Shown here piece by piece: positions 15,077 through 24,755 of a DNA stretch of 64,000 nucleotides (positions within the stretch are counted from its first letter, which is position 1; the number at the start of each line of letters is the position of its first letter). The notes below the pieces were generated by a model. The model did not search any database, was not told the DNA's origin, and was given only the letters and a program-made list of their open reading frames with translations. The stretch is from Clostridia bacterium (GTDB lineage Bacteria; Bacillota; Clostridia; Christensenellales; CAG-138), in assembly GCA_017538255.1 (NCBI GenBank), contig JAFYJD010000010.1, forward strand, positions 183,201 through 247,200, read 5' to 3'. The position numbers and the translations under genes are program-made.

Positions 15077-16980
15077 TGAACGCCAAAACCAAAAGAGAAC
15101 TCATTTGGATAATAGCGGGCGCGGCGGCGTTTATCGCTGCCTTTGGCGTATCCCGCATCTTTGAGCCGCTTCCGTGGTATGCGCTCACGCCGATCTTTCT
15201 CATGCCGTATCTTATCGCGGGCGGCGAGGTGCTTTTGAGCGCGGCGCACGGCGTGATAAGAGGGCGGCTTTTTGACGAAAACTTTCTTATGACAGTCGCT
15301 TCGCTCGGCGCGTTTGTGATAGGCGAACAGCCGGAAGCGGTGCTCGTTATGCTCCTTTACCGCGTGGGGGAACTGCTTCAATCCGTCGCCGTCGGAAAAA
15401 GCCGCGATTCCGTCTCCGCGCTGATAGATATCGGCGCAAGAAGCGTGCATCTCGAAACGGAGAACGGCGTTGTCGAAGTCGATCCCGAGGAAGTGCGTGT
15501 GGGCGACATAATGCTCGTTCGCGCGGGGGAGCGTATCCCGATCGACGGCACGGTCGTCGAAGGAAACTCCTCGGTCAATACGGCGGCTTTGACGGGCGAA
15601 TCACTGCCCGTGGACGTTGCTGCGGGGGACAGGGTGATATCGGGCTCGATCAATTCCTCGGGCGTTCTTCGCGTGCGTGCGGATTGCGAATACGAAAACT
15701 CCACCGTCGCAAGGATGCTTGAACTGATCGAGGGCGCGGCGGCGAATAAATCAAAAAGCGAAAAGTTCATTACAAGGTTTGCGCGCGTCTACACACCGGC
15801 GGTGGTCGCGTTTGCGGTGCTGATAGCGATCGTGCCGTCCCTTGTGCTCGGCGGCTGGAAGGAGCATATCTACCGTGCGCTCAATTTTCTTGTAATCTCC
15901 TGCCCGTGCGCGCTCGTTATATCGGTTCCGCTCACGTTCTTCGGCGGCATCGGCGCGGCGAGCCGAAACGGTATCCTCGTAAAGTGCTCAAACTGCTTTG
16001 AGGCGCTCTATAAATGCGGCACGGCGGTTTTTGATAAAACGGGAACGCTTACAAGGGGCAGTTTCCGCATTGCAAACATAGTGCCGGCAGGCGGCGCGGA
16101 CGAGGATGAACTCCTTTATAAAGCCGCTTGCGCGGAGCGCTATTCAACGCACCCGATCGCCGAATGCGTCGTTCGCGGCTATTCGGAATGCGGCAGCGCA
16201 AAACCCCTAATGGAAGCCGATTTCTGTGAGGAACGCGCGGGTCGCGGCGTAAAGGCGCGGTTCGACCCAAAAACGCTGCTTGTCGGCAATTCGAGGCTGA
16301 TGGAGGAAGCCGGCGTAAGCGTCGAACAGGGCGAAAACGTCGCGACGGTCATACATATCGCGGAGGACGGCGAATACCTCGGCAGGATCGAGATCGAGGA
16401 CGAACTGAAAAAGGGCGCGGCGGAAGCCGTAGATCAACTCAAAACGGAACTTGGCATAAAAACCGTGATACTCTCGGGCGACCGTGCTTTGATCGCCGAA
16501 AAGATTGCGTCCCTGCTCGATGTGAACGAGGTGTATGCGGAACTCCTGCCGCAGGATAAGGTCAGCACGCTCGAAAGAATAATAGGAGAGAACGGGACAA
16601 ACGCGACAACGATCTATATCGGCGACGGAATAAACGACGCGCCCGTGCTTGCAAGGGCGGACGTCGGCTTCGCTATGGGCGCGCTCGGCTCGGACGCCGC
16701 GATAGAAGCGGCGGATGTCGTGCTGACGGACGACGACATAGCGCGCGTGCCGCTTGCGGTACACATCGCAAAGCGCACGGTCGGCATCGCAAAGCAAAAC
16801 ATCATCCTCGCGTTTGGCGTAAAACTGCTCGTTTTGATCCTAGGCGCGTTCGGCTATGCCGAGATGTGGATGGCGCTGATCGCTGATGTGGGCGTATGCC
16901 TTGCCGCCGTTTTCAATGCGATGCGCGCGATGCGGGTATCTTGGCGCGTGAATTGTCCGAATGCGAATGATCGCACGTGA
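15076..16980 (+). CDS. cadA: Heavy-metal-translocating P1B-type ATPase (Cd/Zn/Pb exporter)
   Basis: A 634-residue P-type ATPase. Eight membrane segments are expected; motifs are SCPCAL (Cys276, Cys278) in the metal-binding helix, TGESLPV in the actuator domain, phosphorylation site DKTGT (Asp320), the HP motif (STHPIAE), and GDGINDAPVLARADVGFAMG (Asp517/Asp521). CPC, and the ArsR partner, fit the ZntA/CadA group exporting divalent soft metals. It lacks an N-terminal HMA domain, which is encoded separately upstream. Start ATG overlaps the HMA stop by one base. The metal preference is inferred. Confidence 0.9.
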   Translation: MNAKTKRELIWIIAGAAAFIAAFGVSRIFEPLPWYALTPIFLMPYLIAGGEVLLSAAHGVIRGRLFDENFLMTVASLGAFVIGEQPEAVLVMLLYRVGELLQSVAVGKSRDSVSALIDIGARSVHLETENGVVEVDPEEVRVGDIMLVRAGERIPIDGTVVEGNSSVNTAALTGESLPVDVAAGDRVISGSINSSGVLRVRADCEYENSTVARMLELIEGAAANKSKSEKFITRFARVYTPAVVAFAVLIAIVPSLVLGGWKEHIYRALNFLVISCPCALVISVPLTFFGGIGAASRNGILVKCSNCFEALYKCGTAVFDKTGTLTRGSFRIANIVPAGGADEDELLYKAACAERYSTHPIAECVVRGYSECGSAKPLMEADFCEERAGRGVKARFDPKTLLVGNSRLMEEAGVSVEQGENVATVIHIAEDGEYLGRIEIEDELKKGAAEAVDQLKTELGIKTVILSGDRALIAEKIASLLDVNEVYAELLPQDKVSTLERIIGENGTNATTIYIGDGINDAPVLARADVGFAMGALGSDAAIEAADVVLTDDDIARVPLAVHIAKRTVGIAKQNIILAFGVKLLVLILGAFGYAEMWMALIADVGVCLAAVFNAMRAMRVSWRVNCPNANDRT

Positions 16981-17031
16981 GTGAATCATAAAATATATTT
17001 ACGACAAATCTCGTGTTTGTTGCTTTTTTTG

Positions 17032-17059
17032 TTGAAAACAAAAAGCAAAGTGCTATAAT
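17032..17059 (+). promoter_or_regulatory. Promoter of bcd-etfBA
   Basis: TTGAAA (17032-17037) and TATAAT (17054-17059) with a 16-base spacer, about 58 bases before the bcd start. Confidence 0.7.
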
Positions 17060-17116
17060 CATCGGTGAGAATACTACTCAGATCAGCCCTAAGTGGGTAT
17101 GTTGAAAGGAGTCTGT

Positions 17117-18256
17117 ATGAATTTTGAACTTACCGCACAACAGCAACTCGTCAAACAGTTGATGAAGAGTTTCGCTGACAATGAAGTGAAACCCCTCGCC
17201 GCGGAGATCGACGAAACTGAGCGCTTTCCGCGCGAAACCGTTGAAAAGATGGCAAAGAGCGGGATGATGGGAATCAACATCCCCAAGCAGTACGGCGGCG
17301 CGGGAGCGGATTCGCTCAGTTATGTTATCGCTTTAGAGGAGATGGCAAAAGTTTGTGCCACCACGGCGATAATATTGAGCGCGCATACTTCGCTCTGCTG
17401 CGGGCCGCTTCTTGCGTTCGGCACGGAGGAGCAAAAGCAAAAATATCTCGCGCCCCTTGCAAGAGGAGAACTCCTCGGCGCGTTCGGACTTACCGAGCCC
17501 AACGCGGGCACCGATTCCGCCGCGCAGCAGACCACAGCCGTTCTTGACGGCGATCATTTTATCCTGAACGGCAGCAAATGCTTCATCACGAACGGCGGCG
17601 AGGCCGACGTTTATATCGTATTTGCTATGACCGATAAAAAACTCGGAAACAAGGGAATCTCAGCCTTCATCGTCGAAAAGGGCTATAAGGGCTTTTCCAT
17701 CGGAAAAAAGGAGCATAAACTCGGCATCCGCGCAAGTTCCACGACCGAACTTATCTTCGAGGACTGCATCGTTCCCAAAGAGAACCTTCTCGGTGAGATC
17801 GGCAAGGGCTTCAAGATCGCGATGCATACCCTTGACGGCGGTCGCGTAGGCGTTGCGGCGCAGGCGATCGGCATAGCCGAGGGCGCGTTCGAGGAGACAG
17901 TGCGCTATATGAAAGAAAGGGTGCAGTTTGGGAAACAACTTTCGGCGTTCCAAGGGCTCCAATGGATGGCAGCCGATATGAAATGCGATATCGAAAGTTC
18001 AAGATTGCTTCTGTACAGCGCTGCGCTGAAGAAGGACAGCGGTAAGCCCTATTCTCTCGAAGCGGCAATGGCAAAACTCCGCTGCGCCGAGACCGCGATG
18101 TCCGTTACGACCAAATGCGTACAGATCCACGGCGGCTACGGCTACAGCCGCGAGTATCCGCTCGAAAGGATGATGCGCGACGCGAAGATCACCGAGATAT
18201 ACGAGGGCACGTCCCAGGTACAAAAGATGGTCATCTCGGGCCAACTCTTCAAATGA
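17117..18256 (+). CDS. bcd: Short-chain acyl-CoA dehydrogenase (butyryl-CoA dehydrogenase type)
   Basis: A 379-residue acyl-CoA dehydrogenase of normal length. Signatures: GAFGLTEPNAGTDSA, the FAD-site segment IHGGYGYSREYPLERMMRDAK, and catalytic Glu in ITEIYEGTSQVQ. Bcd with EtfAB reduces crotonyl-CoA with NADH while reducing ferredoxin (electron bifurcation). GAAAGGAG precedes ATG 17117; the frame extension to 17093 is not supported. The downstream etf genes with the ferredoxin-like EtfA support a bifurcating complex. Thiolase, crotonase and 3-hydroxybutyryl-CoA dehydrogenase genes are absent here, so another enoyl-CoA substrate remains possible. Confidence 0.88.
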   Translation: MNFELTAQQQLVKQLMKSFADNEVKPLAAEIDETERFPRETVEKMAKSGMMGINIPKQYGGAGADSLSYVIALEEMAKVCATTAIILSAHTSLCCGPLLAFGTEEQKQKYLAPLARGELLGAFGLTEPNAGTDSAAQQTTAVLDGDHFILNGSKCFITNGGEADVYIVFAMTDKKLGNKGISAFIVEKGYKGFSIGKKEHKLGIRASSTTELIFEDCIVPKENLLGEIGKGFKIAMHTLDGGRVGVAAQAIGIAEGAFEETVRYMKERVQFGKQLSAFQGLQWMAADMKCDIESSRLLLYSAALKKDSGKPYSLEAAMAKLRCAETAMSVTTKCVQIHGGYGYSREYPLERMMRDAKITEIYEGTSQVQKMVISGQLFK

Positions 18257-18267
18257 GGTGAACGAAT

Positions 18268-19053
18268 ATGAAACTTATAGTTTGCATAAAACAGGTCCCC
18301 GATACCGCCGAGGTAAAACTCGACCCCAAAACCGGCAGACTCATCCGCGACGGCGTGCCGAGCATCATCAATCCCGACGATAAGAACGCGCTCGAAGCCG
18401 CGCTTCGCATAAAGGACGAAAACGAGGGCTCCACAGTTACCGTCGTTTCGATGGGTCCCCAGCAGGCGGATATCGCAATGCGCGAGGCGCTCGCGATGGG
18501 CGCGGACGAGGCGATACTCATCAGCGGCAGGGAGTTTGGTGGTTCAGATACCTGGGCGACCAGTTATATCATCGCCACCGCGCTCAAAAAGATAGGGGAT
18601 TACGATATGATCCTCTGCGGCCGTCAGGCGATCGACGGCGACACCGCGCAGGTCGGTCCGCAGATCGCGGAGCAGCTCGGCATAGCGCAGATCACCTATG
18701 CACGCGATATAAAACTAAACGGCCGAACGGTTACGGTGGAGCGTATGCTCGAGGACGGATTCCAGGTAGTGGAAGCGGAATTGCCCGTTCTCATAACCGC
18801 GATAAAGGAACTCAACACCCCGCGCTATATGACCCCGCGCGGCATATACAAGGCCTACGAAAAACAGGTAAAGATCTGGGGCTTTGCCGATGTTCCGGTG
18901 GACGAAGCGAAGATCGGTCTCAAGGGCTCGCCGACGAACGTCAATAAGACTTTCAGCCCCGAACAGAAGGGCAAGGGCGAGATGCTTGAGGGCGCGGATC
19001 GCAACACCGTAAAAACCCTCGTCGAAAAACTCGCAGAAAAGCATCTGCTTTAA
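18268..19053 (+). CDS. etfB: Electron transfer flavoprotein β subunit
   Basis: A 261-residue EtfB. Signatures: MKLIVCIKQVPDT at the N-terminus, INPDDKNALEAAL, the CGRQAIDGDTAQVGPQIAEQLG motif (in parts), and the anchor helix. In the Bcd/Etf complex it binds the bifurcating FAD with EtfA. Eleven bases separate it from bcd, and AGGTGA precedes the ATG. The order bcd-etfB-etfA is common in Clostridia. Confidence 0.93.
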   Translation: MKLIVCIKQVPDTAEVKLDPKTGRLIRDGVPSIINPDDKNALEAALRIKDENEGSTVTVVSMGPQQADIAMREALAMGADEAILISGREFGGSDTWATSYIIATALKKIGDYDMILCGRQAIDGDTAQVGPQIAEQLGIAQITYARDIKLNGRTVTVERMLEDGFQVVEAELPVLITAIKELNTPRYMTPRGIYKAYEKQVKIWGFADVPVDEAKIGLKGSPTNVNKTFSPEQKGKGEMLEGADRNTVKTLVEKLAEKHLL

Positions 19054-19069
19054 GTGGAGGTAGTCTGTT

Positions 19070-20266
19070 ATGGTCAAGATAATAATTGAAAACTGCATAG
19101 GCTGTGGCGCGTGCGAAGCGGGATGTCCCGTCGGCGCGATCTCGACCGCCTCGGGCAAAGCCGCGATCGACTATGATACCTGCATAGGCTGCGGCGCGTG
19201 CGTATCGAACTGCCCCTGCGAAGCGATCGAAAACGAGGACGCGGCAAAATCTGCCCAAGTGGAGGAAGCAAAGCCCGCAGAGTATCACGGTGTCTGGGTA
19301 TTTGCGGAACAGCGCGGCGGTGAACTCAACCCAACCGTGTTCGAACTGCTCGGCGAGGGCAAAAAACTTGCGGATAAACTCGGCGAAAAACTTACAGCAT
19401 TGCTTCTTGGAAACGGCGTTGACGCGCTAACCGACGAACTCGGAGCTTACGGTGCGGACTGCGTGATCGTTGCGGACGATTCGCTCCTTGAGGACTATAA
19501 TACCGAGGCGTACGCAAAGGTCGTCTGCGATCTCGTTCGCGAGCGTCGTCCCGAGATAATGCTGATCGGTGCAACGAGCCTCGGCAGGGATCTCGCACCG
19601 CGCCTCTCGGCAAGGCTCTATACGGGCCTGACTGCGGACTGCACCGCGCTTGAGATTGACCACGAAACGCGCGGCCTTTTGCAGACACGTCCCGCGTTCG
19701 GCGGCAATGTTATGGCAACCATCATAACGCCGAATCATCGCCCGCAGATGTCCACCGTGCGCCCAGGCGTTATGAAAAAAGCACCGCGCGACGCGTCGCA
19801 TAGGGCGCAGGTCGAGCGGGTGAGCGTTGAACTCAGCGCGAGCGATATCCATACAAGGGTGGTAAAGACCGTCAAGGAACTTAAACAAACCGTCAACCTT
19901 GTCGAAGCCGAGATCATAGTCGCGGGCGGAAGGGGAGTCGGAAGCCGCGAGGGCTTCGCTCTGATCGAAAAACTCGCCGAAACGCTCGGCGGCGTCGTAG
20001 GCGCAAGCCGCGCGGCGGTCGAAGCGGGCTATATCGGCGTCGATCATCAGGTCGGTCAAACGGGCAAGACCGTGCGACCCCGCATCTATATCGCCTGCGG
20101 CATCTCGGGAGCGATACAGCACCGCGCGGGTATGCAGAACAGCGAATGCATCATCGCGATAAACAAAAACGCGGAAGCACCGATCTTCGATATCGCGGAC
20201 TACGGCATCGTCGGCGATCTTCATAAGGTCATACCGATGCTGATCGAAGAACTTTCCGCAAGATAA
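19070..20266 (+). CDS. etfA: Electron transfer flavoprotein α subunit with N-terminal ferredoxin domain
   Basis: A 398-residue EtfA. Residues 1-~60 hold two [4Fe-4S] motifs (CIGCGACEAGCPVGAIS and CIGCGACVSNCPCEAI), an extension found in some bifurcating Etfs such as CarE and LctC. The remainder is EtfA proper: N-terminal α/β domain and the C-terminal FAD domain (GGRGVGSREGF, GASRAAVEAGY, VGQTGKTVRPRIYIACGISG, and NKNAEAPIFDIADYG in parts). The extra clusters could link the bifurcating flavin to ferredoxin. GGAGG precedes the ATG. Confidence 0.92.
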   Translation: MVKIIIENCIGCGACEAGCPVGAISTASGKAAIDYDTCIGCGACVSNCPCEAIENEDAAKSAQVEEAKPAEYHGVWVFAEQRGGELNPTVFELLGEGKKLADKLGEKLTALLLGNGVDALTDELGAYGADCVIVADDSLLEDYNTEAYAKVVCDLVRERRPEIMLIGATSLGRDLAPRLSARLYTGLTADCTALEIDHETRGLLQTRPAFGGNVMATIITPNHRPQMSTVRPGVMKKAPRDASHRAQVERVSVELSASDIHTRVVKTVKELKQTVNLVEAEIIVAGGRGVGSREGFALIEKLAETLGGVVGASRAAVEAGYIGVDHQVGQTGKTVRPRIYIACGISGAIQHRAGMQNSECIIAINKNAEAPIFDIADYGIVGDLHKVIPMLIEELSAR

Positions 20267-20281
20267 GCTTATTATCATCAA

Positions 20282-20313
20282 AAAAAGCAACTGCATTTTT
20301 ACAGTTGCTTTTT
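20282..20313. terminator. Bidirectional terminator between etfA and the lipoprotein gene
   Basis: AAAAAGCAACTG (20282-20293) pairs perfectly with CAGTTGCTTTTT (20302-20313) around an 8-base loop. The flanking A and T runs suit both convergent genes. Confidence 0.85.
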
Positions 20314-20324
20314 ATTTTGTTTCT

Positions 20325-21590
20325 CTATTCGCAGAAAAGATCGGCAAGTATCTCCTCTGCGGAGAGTGCGCTGTAACCGTCCGGGTCATTAAGTCCCCGC
20401 TTGTCGCGGTACCAGCGGAACACGCCCGACGAGCCGCTTTTATCAAAACTCAAATACTTGCCGAACGGGCGCATCTCAACGGGATAGCGAGCCGCCCATT
20501 CGGGAAAGTACAGGCTTTGATAGCGGAAGGCGAGCCTGTACGCGTCGCATTTTTCGCCGCGTCCGGCGCGGTCGATCGCGCCGAACTGAACTCCGCCGCC
20601 CTTCGCGCCGGTCAAACTGTCGGTCGGCGACGAGTGCAGTATCAGGATGCTGCCGTCAGCGCAAGTTCCGACCACTATGTACGCATGCCCCGAAATGCTT
20701 ACTATATCGCCGGGCAAAAGTGGGTTTGAATCCGTTCCAAAGGCTTCGCGGCTGTATGCGCCAAGCCCAAGTGAAGCATATGTCTTTGCGATATCGGTCG
20801 ACTTGTAAACATATCCGTCTTGACCAGTTTCACTTTCAAGTGTATTATACACCGTCCATCCGATATAGCCGGAGCAGTCGAGTCCCGCAAAAAAGTACTC
20901 GTTCCATCCGCCGAACGGATAGAAGCCGCCGGATCGGTCGTTTGCGTCCTTGTAGAGGTAATCTGCGGTCTGTTCGTCAAAAAAACGCCTCCAGGTGCCG
21001 CTTGCGCCGATGCTTCGCGCTTGAACGGAAGCGCCGTCATCCTGCCAGTTCCAGCCGCCGCCGTACACATACAGCGTATGCCCGAGGGGCTGCATCGCCG
21101 CCGAAAGGAAGTTTTTTAAGGTCCTGAGCCCGGCGGAGTACTCAACGGGAGAATCTTCGGGATTCGGCGGCATCTCGTCAACGACCGCAGCCTCAACGGT
21201 GCAGCCCTTTACGATCAGCCGATGTTCGTAGCCGACGAGGAGCGAGTTTTTAAGCGTGTGCGCCTCATCGTCCTTCAAGTAATAATACTTGACCTCGCCG
21301 TCCACAAGGAACATAAACAGGGGCTCGTCCGAACCCAAAACGGCGTTGATATCGACGCTGCCATAACCCTTTACGCCAAGATATGCGGCCTTTGTCCATA
21401 CCGTGGCGGGAGAGGGGGAGCCCGACGGAGTTTGCGTATCCGAAGAGGGAGTGTGCGAGGGCAGCGCGGATGCGTGCTCGGTCAAGACCAACGTGGGCGG
21501 ATCGGATAAGTTTTGCGTATCGGGCGTTCTGCACGCAGCAAAAAGCGCCGCGGCCGACAGAACAACAAACATAAACAGGACGCGGCGCAT
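20325..21590 (-). CDS. Lipoprotein with C-terminal NlpC/P60-like domain
   Basis: A 421-residue putative lipoprotein: signal with lipobox LFAAC at about residues 15-19, then a Ser/Thr/Pro-rich linker to about 65 and a middle domain of unknown type. The C-terminal half resembles NlpC/P60 cell-wall peptidases: LDCSGYIGW holds the nucleophile Cys, SGHAYIVVG the His, and SSPTDS a possible third residue. Family members cut peptide bonds in peptidoglycan. The domain match comes from these motifs alone, and insertions (FGGWNEYFFAG) are atypical. It lies downstream of gap on the same strand, 15 bases away, perhaps cotranscribed. Confidence 0.72.
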   Translation of the reverse strand: MRRVLFMFVVLSAAALFAACRTPDTQNLSDPPTLVLTEHASALPSHTPSSDTQTPSGSPSPATVWTKAAYLGVKGYGSVDINAVLGSDEPLFMFLVDGEVKYYYLKDDEAHTLKNSLLVGYEHRLIVKGCTVEAAVVDEMPPNPEDSPVEYSAGLRTLKNFLSAAMQPLGHTLYVYGGGWNWQDDGASVQARSIGASGTWRRFFDEQTADYLYKDANDRSGGFYPFGGWNEYFFAGLDCSGYIGWTVYNTLESETGQDGYVYKSTDIAKTYASLGLGAYSREAFGTDSNPLLPGDIVSISGHAYIVVGTCADGSILILHSSPTDSLTGAKGGGVQFGAIDRAGRGEKCDAYRLAFRYQSLYFPEWAARYPVEMRPFGKYLSFDKSGSSGVFRWYRDKRGLNDPDGYSALSAEEILADLFCE

Positions 21591-21605
21591 TTTTAATCAG
21601 ATTTA

Positions 21606-22634
21606 TCAGCCGAGTTCGGAGAAGAACTTGATGGTGCGGACCATCTGGCTGGTGTAGCTGTTCTCGTTGTCGTACCAGGAAACGACCTGTACCTGCGTGT
21701 CGCCGTTCGGCAGGGGCAGTACCATCGTCTGGGTCGCGTCGAACAGCGAGCCGAAGCGCATACCGATAACGTCGGAAGAAACGATCTCGTCGGTGGTGTA
21801 GCCGAAGGACTCGTTTGCCTGGGCCTTCATCGCCTCGTTGATCTGATCAACGGTAACATTGCCCTTAACGACGGCGTTGAGCATCGTGGTGGAGCCGGTG
21901 GGGGTGGGAACGCGCTGAGCCGCGCCGATGAGTTTGCCCGCGAGTTCGGGGATAACAAGGCCGATCGCCTTTGCGGCGCCGGTGGAGTTGGGCACGATGT
22001 TCACGGCGCAGGCACGGCTGCGGCGCAGATCGCCCTTCTTTTGGGGGCCGTCAAGGGGCATCTGGTCGCCGGTGTAGGCATGGATGGTGCACATAATGCC
22101 GCTCTGGATGGGAGCGAGATCGTTGAGCGCCTTAGCCATCGGTGCAAGGCAGTTGGTGGTGCAGCTTGCGGCGGAGATGATATTATCCTCTTTTTTGAGG
22201 GTGTTGTGGTTTACATTGTAAACAATCGTGGGCAGATCGTTGCCGGCGGGAGCGGAGATAACGACCTTGCGCGCGCCTGCGTCGATATGAGCCTTTGCCT
22301 TATCCTTGCTGGTGTAGAAGCCGGTGCACTCAAGCACAACGTCAACGCCCAGTTTGCCCCAGGGCAGATCCGCGGCGTTGGGCATCTTGTAGATAACGAT
22401 CTTTTTGCCGTCTACGATGATGTAGTTATCCTCGCCTTCGCCCTCGTGGAAATCCACGGTATGACCGTGAGCGACCCAGTTGCCCTGGGTGGAGTCATAC
22501 TTGAGCAGGTGAGCGAGCATCTTTGCCGAGGTGAGATCGTTGATGGCAACGACGTCATAACCCTCAAGCGCGAACATCTGACGGAATGCCAGACGGCCGA
22601 TGCGGCCAAAACCATTGATTGCAACCTTTACCAT
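21606..22634 (-). CDS. gap: Glyceraldehyde-3-phosphate dehydrogenase, type I
   Basis: A 342-residue GAPDH catalysing the glycolytic oxidation and phosphorylation of GAP. NAD site INGFGRIGR, catalytic [12 protein letters not shown], and HAYTGDQ and [10 protein letters not shown] are visible. Start: ATG 22634 with GGAGG eleven bases upstream; the longer frame opens in the promoter region. Its codon use is strongly biased to C-ending codons, as in the hydrogenase and ribosomal genes, which fits high expression. Promoter at 22721-22748. Confidence 0.96.
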   Translation of the reverse strand: MVKVAINGFGRIGRLAFRQMFALEGYDVVAINDLTSAKMLAHLLKYDSTQGNWVAHGHTVDFHEGEGEDNYIIVDGKKIVIYKMPNAADLPWGKLGVDVVLECTGFYTSKDKAKAHIDAGARKVVISAPAGNDLPTIVYNVNHNTLKKEDNIISAASCTTNCLAPMAKALNDLAPIQSGIMCTIHAYTGDQMPLDGPQKKGDLRRSRACAVNIVPNSTGAAKAIGLVIPELAGKLIGAAQRVPTPTGSTTMLNAVVKGNVTVDQINEAMKAQANESFGYTTDEIVSSDVIGMRFGSLFDATQTMVLPLPNGDTQVQVVSWYDNENSYTSQMVRTIKFFSELG

Positions 22635-22720
22635 TGTGTAAACCCTCCAAAGTGATTCGGTTTTATTCAAACAGCGAGCCCGCGGCGCAAGGCGTTGCGG
22701 GCTCATCCGCTTATATTCCT

Positions 22721-22748
22721 ATTATAACGCTGTTTTCAAAAAAAGCAA
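22721..22748 (-). promoter_or_regulatory. Promoter of gap
   Basis: Minus strand TTGCTT (22748-22743) and TATAAT (22726-22721), spacer 16, about 87 bases before the gap start. Confidence 0.6.
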
Positions 22749-22782
22749 TCGATATTTGCGGATAAAACCATTATATTTTTAA

Positions 22783-23712
22783 TCAAAAATTGATGTCTTC
22801 CGCAACGATGTACAGCGGCCTGTTTTTGAGTTCGTCGTACATTCTGTTCATATAGGCGCCCTGGATGCCGAGGAATAGGAATCCGATGCCGTGAAGCAGA
22901 GCCAATCCGAAGAATCCCCAGAGAAGGCCGAACACCTTGACGGAGCAGATCGCGAGTATCACGAACACAAAGAACGCAACAAGGCTGAGCGCCGCAACGC
23001 CCGCGCCGAAGTAGCCGCAGAGCGTGAGCGGACGGTCGCTGAAGTTGACGATGCCGTCCATCGCAAGGCGGAGCATCTTTTTGAGAGTGTACTTGGTCTT
23101 GCCGGCAAAACGCTCGTTGCGAACGAACTCGATCGGCACGGCCTCAAAGCCCATCCAGGCGCTCATACCGCGAAGGAAGCGGTTATGCTCGCGCATTTTG
23201 AGAAAAACGTCCGCAACGCGGCGGTCTATGAGCCTGAAATCGCCCGTGTCGAGCGGTATCGGCGCTGCGCTCATGGATTTGAGCAGGCGATAGTAGCAGG
23301 CGGCGGTGAACTTTTTCATAAAGGTCTCGCCTTGGCGCTTGACGCGCTGACCGTAGGCAATATCCGCGCCGTTTTCCCACGCGCGCACCATCTCTTCGAT
23401 CACCTCGGGCGGATCCTGAAGATCCACGTCGATGATGATCAGCGCATCGCCGCGCGCCGCGTCCATTCCGCAGGTAACGGCGAGCTGATGCCCGAAGTTG
23501 CGGCTGAACGAACGCACCTTGACCTGCGGGTTGTCGCGCGCGATATTGCGCAGTATACGCATCGAGCCGTCGCGGCTGCCGTCGTTGACATAGATTATCT
23601 CATAATCGTAGCCGATGTTCCTCATAACCTCGTCCATACGTCGGAAAGAGGTCTCAAGCACCTCTTCTTCGTTGTAAACGGGCACGATAAGCGAAAGCAT
23701 TGTGTCTTGCAT
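22783..23712 (-). CDS. GT2-family membrane glycosyltransferase (DPM1/GtrB-like)
   Basis: A 309-residue GT-A glycosyltransferase: N-terminal catalytic domain (LIVPVYNEEEVLE, YVNDGSRDGS, the DxD-type DVDLQDPP) and two C-terminal transmembrane helices (about 235-260 and 268-290). Such proteins transfer glucose or a similar sugar from a nucleotide donor to undecaprenyl phosphate, for wall or O-antigen-like glucosylation. GT partner genes are not adjacent. AAAGGAG precedes the ATG; an internal Met at residue 5 is the alternative start. Confidence 0.88.
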   Translation of the reverse strand: MQDTMLSLIVPVYNEEEVLETSFRRMDEVMRNIGYDYEIIYVNDGSRDGSMRILRNIARDNPQVKVRSFSRNFGHQLAVTCGMDAARGDALIIIDVDLQDPPEVIEEMVRAWENGADIAYGQRVKRQGETFMKKFTAACYYRLLKSMSAAPIPLDTGDFRLIDRRVADVFLKMREHNRFLRGMSAWMGFEAVPIEFVRNERFAGKTKYTLKKMLRLAMDGIVNFSDRPLTLCGYFGAGVAALSLVAFFVFVILAICSVKVFGLLWGFFGLALLHGIGFLFLGIQGAYMNRMYDELKNRPLYIVAEDINF

Positions 23713-23757
23713 AACGATCTCCTTTTATTGTAAACCTCGTTTATGAGTATCTAATCT

Positions 23758-23786
23758 ATTATAGCCCAAACCGTTCGTTTTTTCAA
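23758..23786 (-). promoter_or_regulatory. Promoter of the GT2 gene
   Basis: Minus strand TTGAAA (23786-23781) and TATAAT (23763-23758), spacer 17. Confidence 0.7.
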
Positions 23787-23863
23787 GTGTCGGGAGCGGA
23801 TATCCGCGTCGTAAAAAGCAAAAAAACAAAGCGGCCGCGTCCGCAGCCGCCGAAAAAATACCG

Positions 23864-24628
23864 TCATCGTTTTTTATACAGCACGAGTTCGGGGTCGCTT
23901 CCGCCCTCGCCGTAGGTCGCAACGAGCAAAAAATCCATATTCGCAAGTATTCCGAAACAGCGCTCGCCGCCGAACTCGCATTCGAGTTGGTTGCCGAGAT
24001 AGGTCGCGCCGTCGTCAAGAAACTTGACGAGCCTGCCGTTTGGGAGCCGATATTCAAGGTTCACATAACTCCCGACGAGCGCGTTGAGTTTTTCCACCTT
24101 GGGCATACCTTCGATGCCGAGGGCGTTGAATTCGTCGATGAGCCGCTTTTTCAGCGCTTCAAACATCTCGCCGCCGCCGAGTTCCTTGTAGCGTTTCCAG
24201 TAATCGAGTTTCGGGAGCGATTCGACAAGATGCGCGCGCGCCTGATCCTCGGAAAAACCTTCGCTCTGCATATGCTTTACGCATACGTCTATAAGCTCGT
24301 CCATATCGCTGTAGGTGTATTCGCCCTCGGCATAGCACCATTTGCAGTAATCCTCGTTGAACGCGCCGTCCTTTTCCTTGCTGATGACGGCGTCGTCAAG
24401 CGGCATCCCGCAGCATTGACAGATGAGTTTTCGCGGCGAGCCGAGCAGCGTGTTGATCGAAACGCCGAAGAACTCTGACAGCAGTTTCAGCGTTTCGGTA
24501 TTCGGAACGGTTTCGCCGTTCTCCCAGCGCGATACCGCCTGCCGCGTCACGAAGACCTTTTCGGCAAGTTCGTCCTGCGAAAGCCCGCGCTTTGTGCGCA
24601 ACTCGTAAATGACGTCCTTTGTATGCAT
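23864..24628 (-). CDS. XRE-family regulator with a zinc-ribbon domain
   Basis: A 254-residue protein. Residues 1-~60 are an XRE-type helix-turn-helix (LSQDELAEKVFVTRQAVSRWE). A zinc ribbon follows (CQCCGMPLDD ... YCKWCYAEGEY, four Cys), then a helical region and a β-rich C-terminus of unknown fold. This layout occurs in clostridial HTH proteins with the 'putative zinc ribbon' domain, whose targets are unknown. Start: ATG 24628 with GAGGTGG upstream; the extension to 24691 includes promoter-like bases. An extended -10 (TGGTATAAT) lies at 24659-24667. Confidence 0.82.
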   Translation of the reverse strand: MHTKDVIYELRTKRGLSQDELAEKVFVTRQAVSRWENGETVPNTETLKLLSEFFGVSINTLLGSPRKLICQCCGMPLDDAVISKEKDGAFNEDYCKWCYAEGEYTYSDMDELIDVCVKHMQSEGFSEDQARAHLVESLPKLDYWKRYKELGGGEMFEALKKRLIDEFNALGIEGMPKVEKLNALVGSYVNLEYRLPNGRLVKFLDDGATYLGNQLECEFGGERCFGILANMDFLLVATYGEGGSDPELVLYKKR

Positions 24629-24755
24629 AATATCCACCTCGCTTTGTTTGTTGATCGGATTATACCACGGTTTATTAAAATAATCACGCAACAGGCTGTT
24701 GCGGGGTCAACCGAAAAAAGCCGTCCAAACGGCTTTCATACGGTTGTGCGTATTA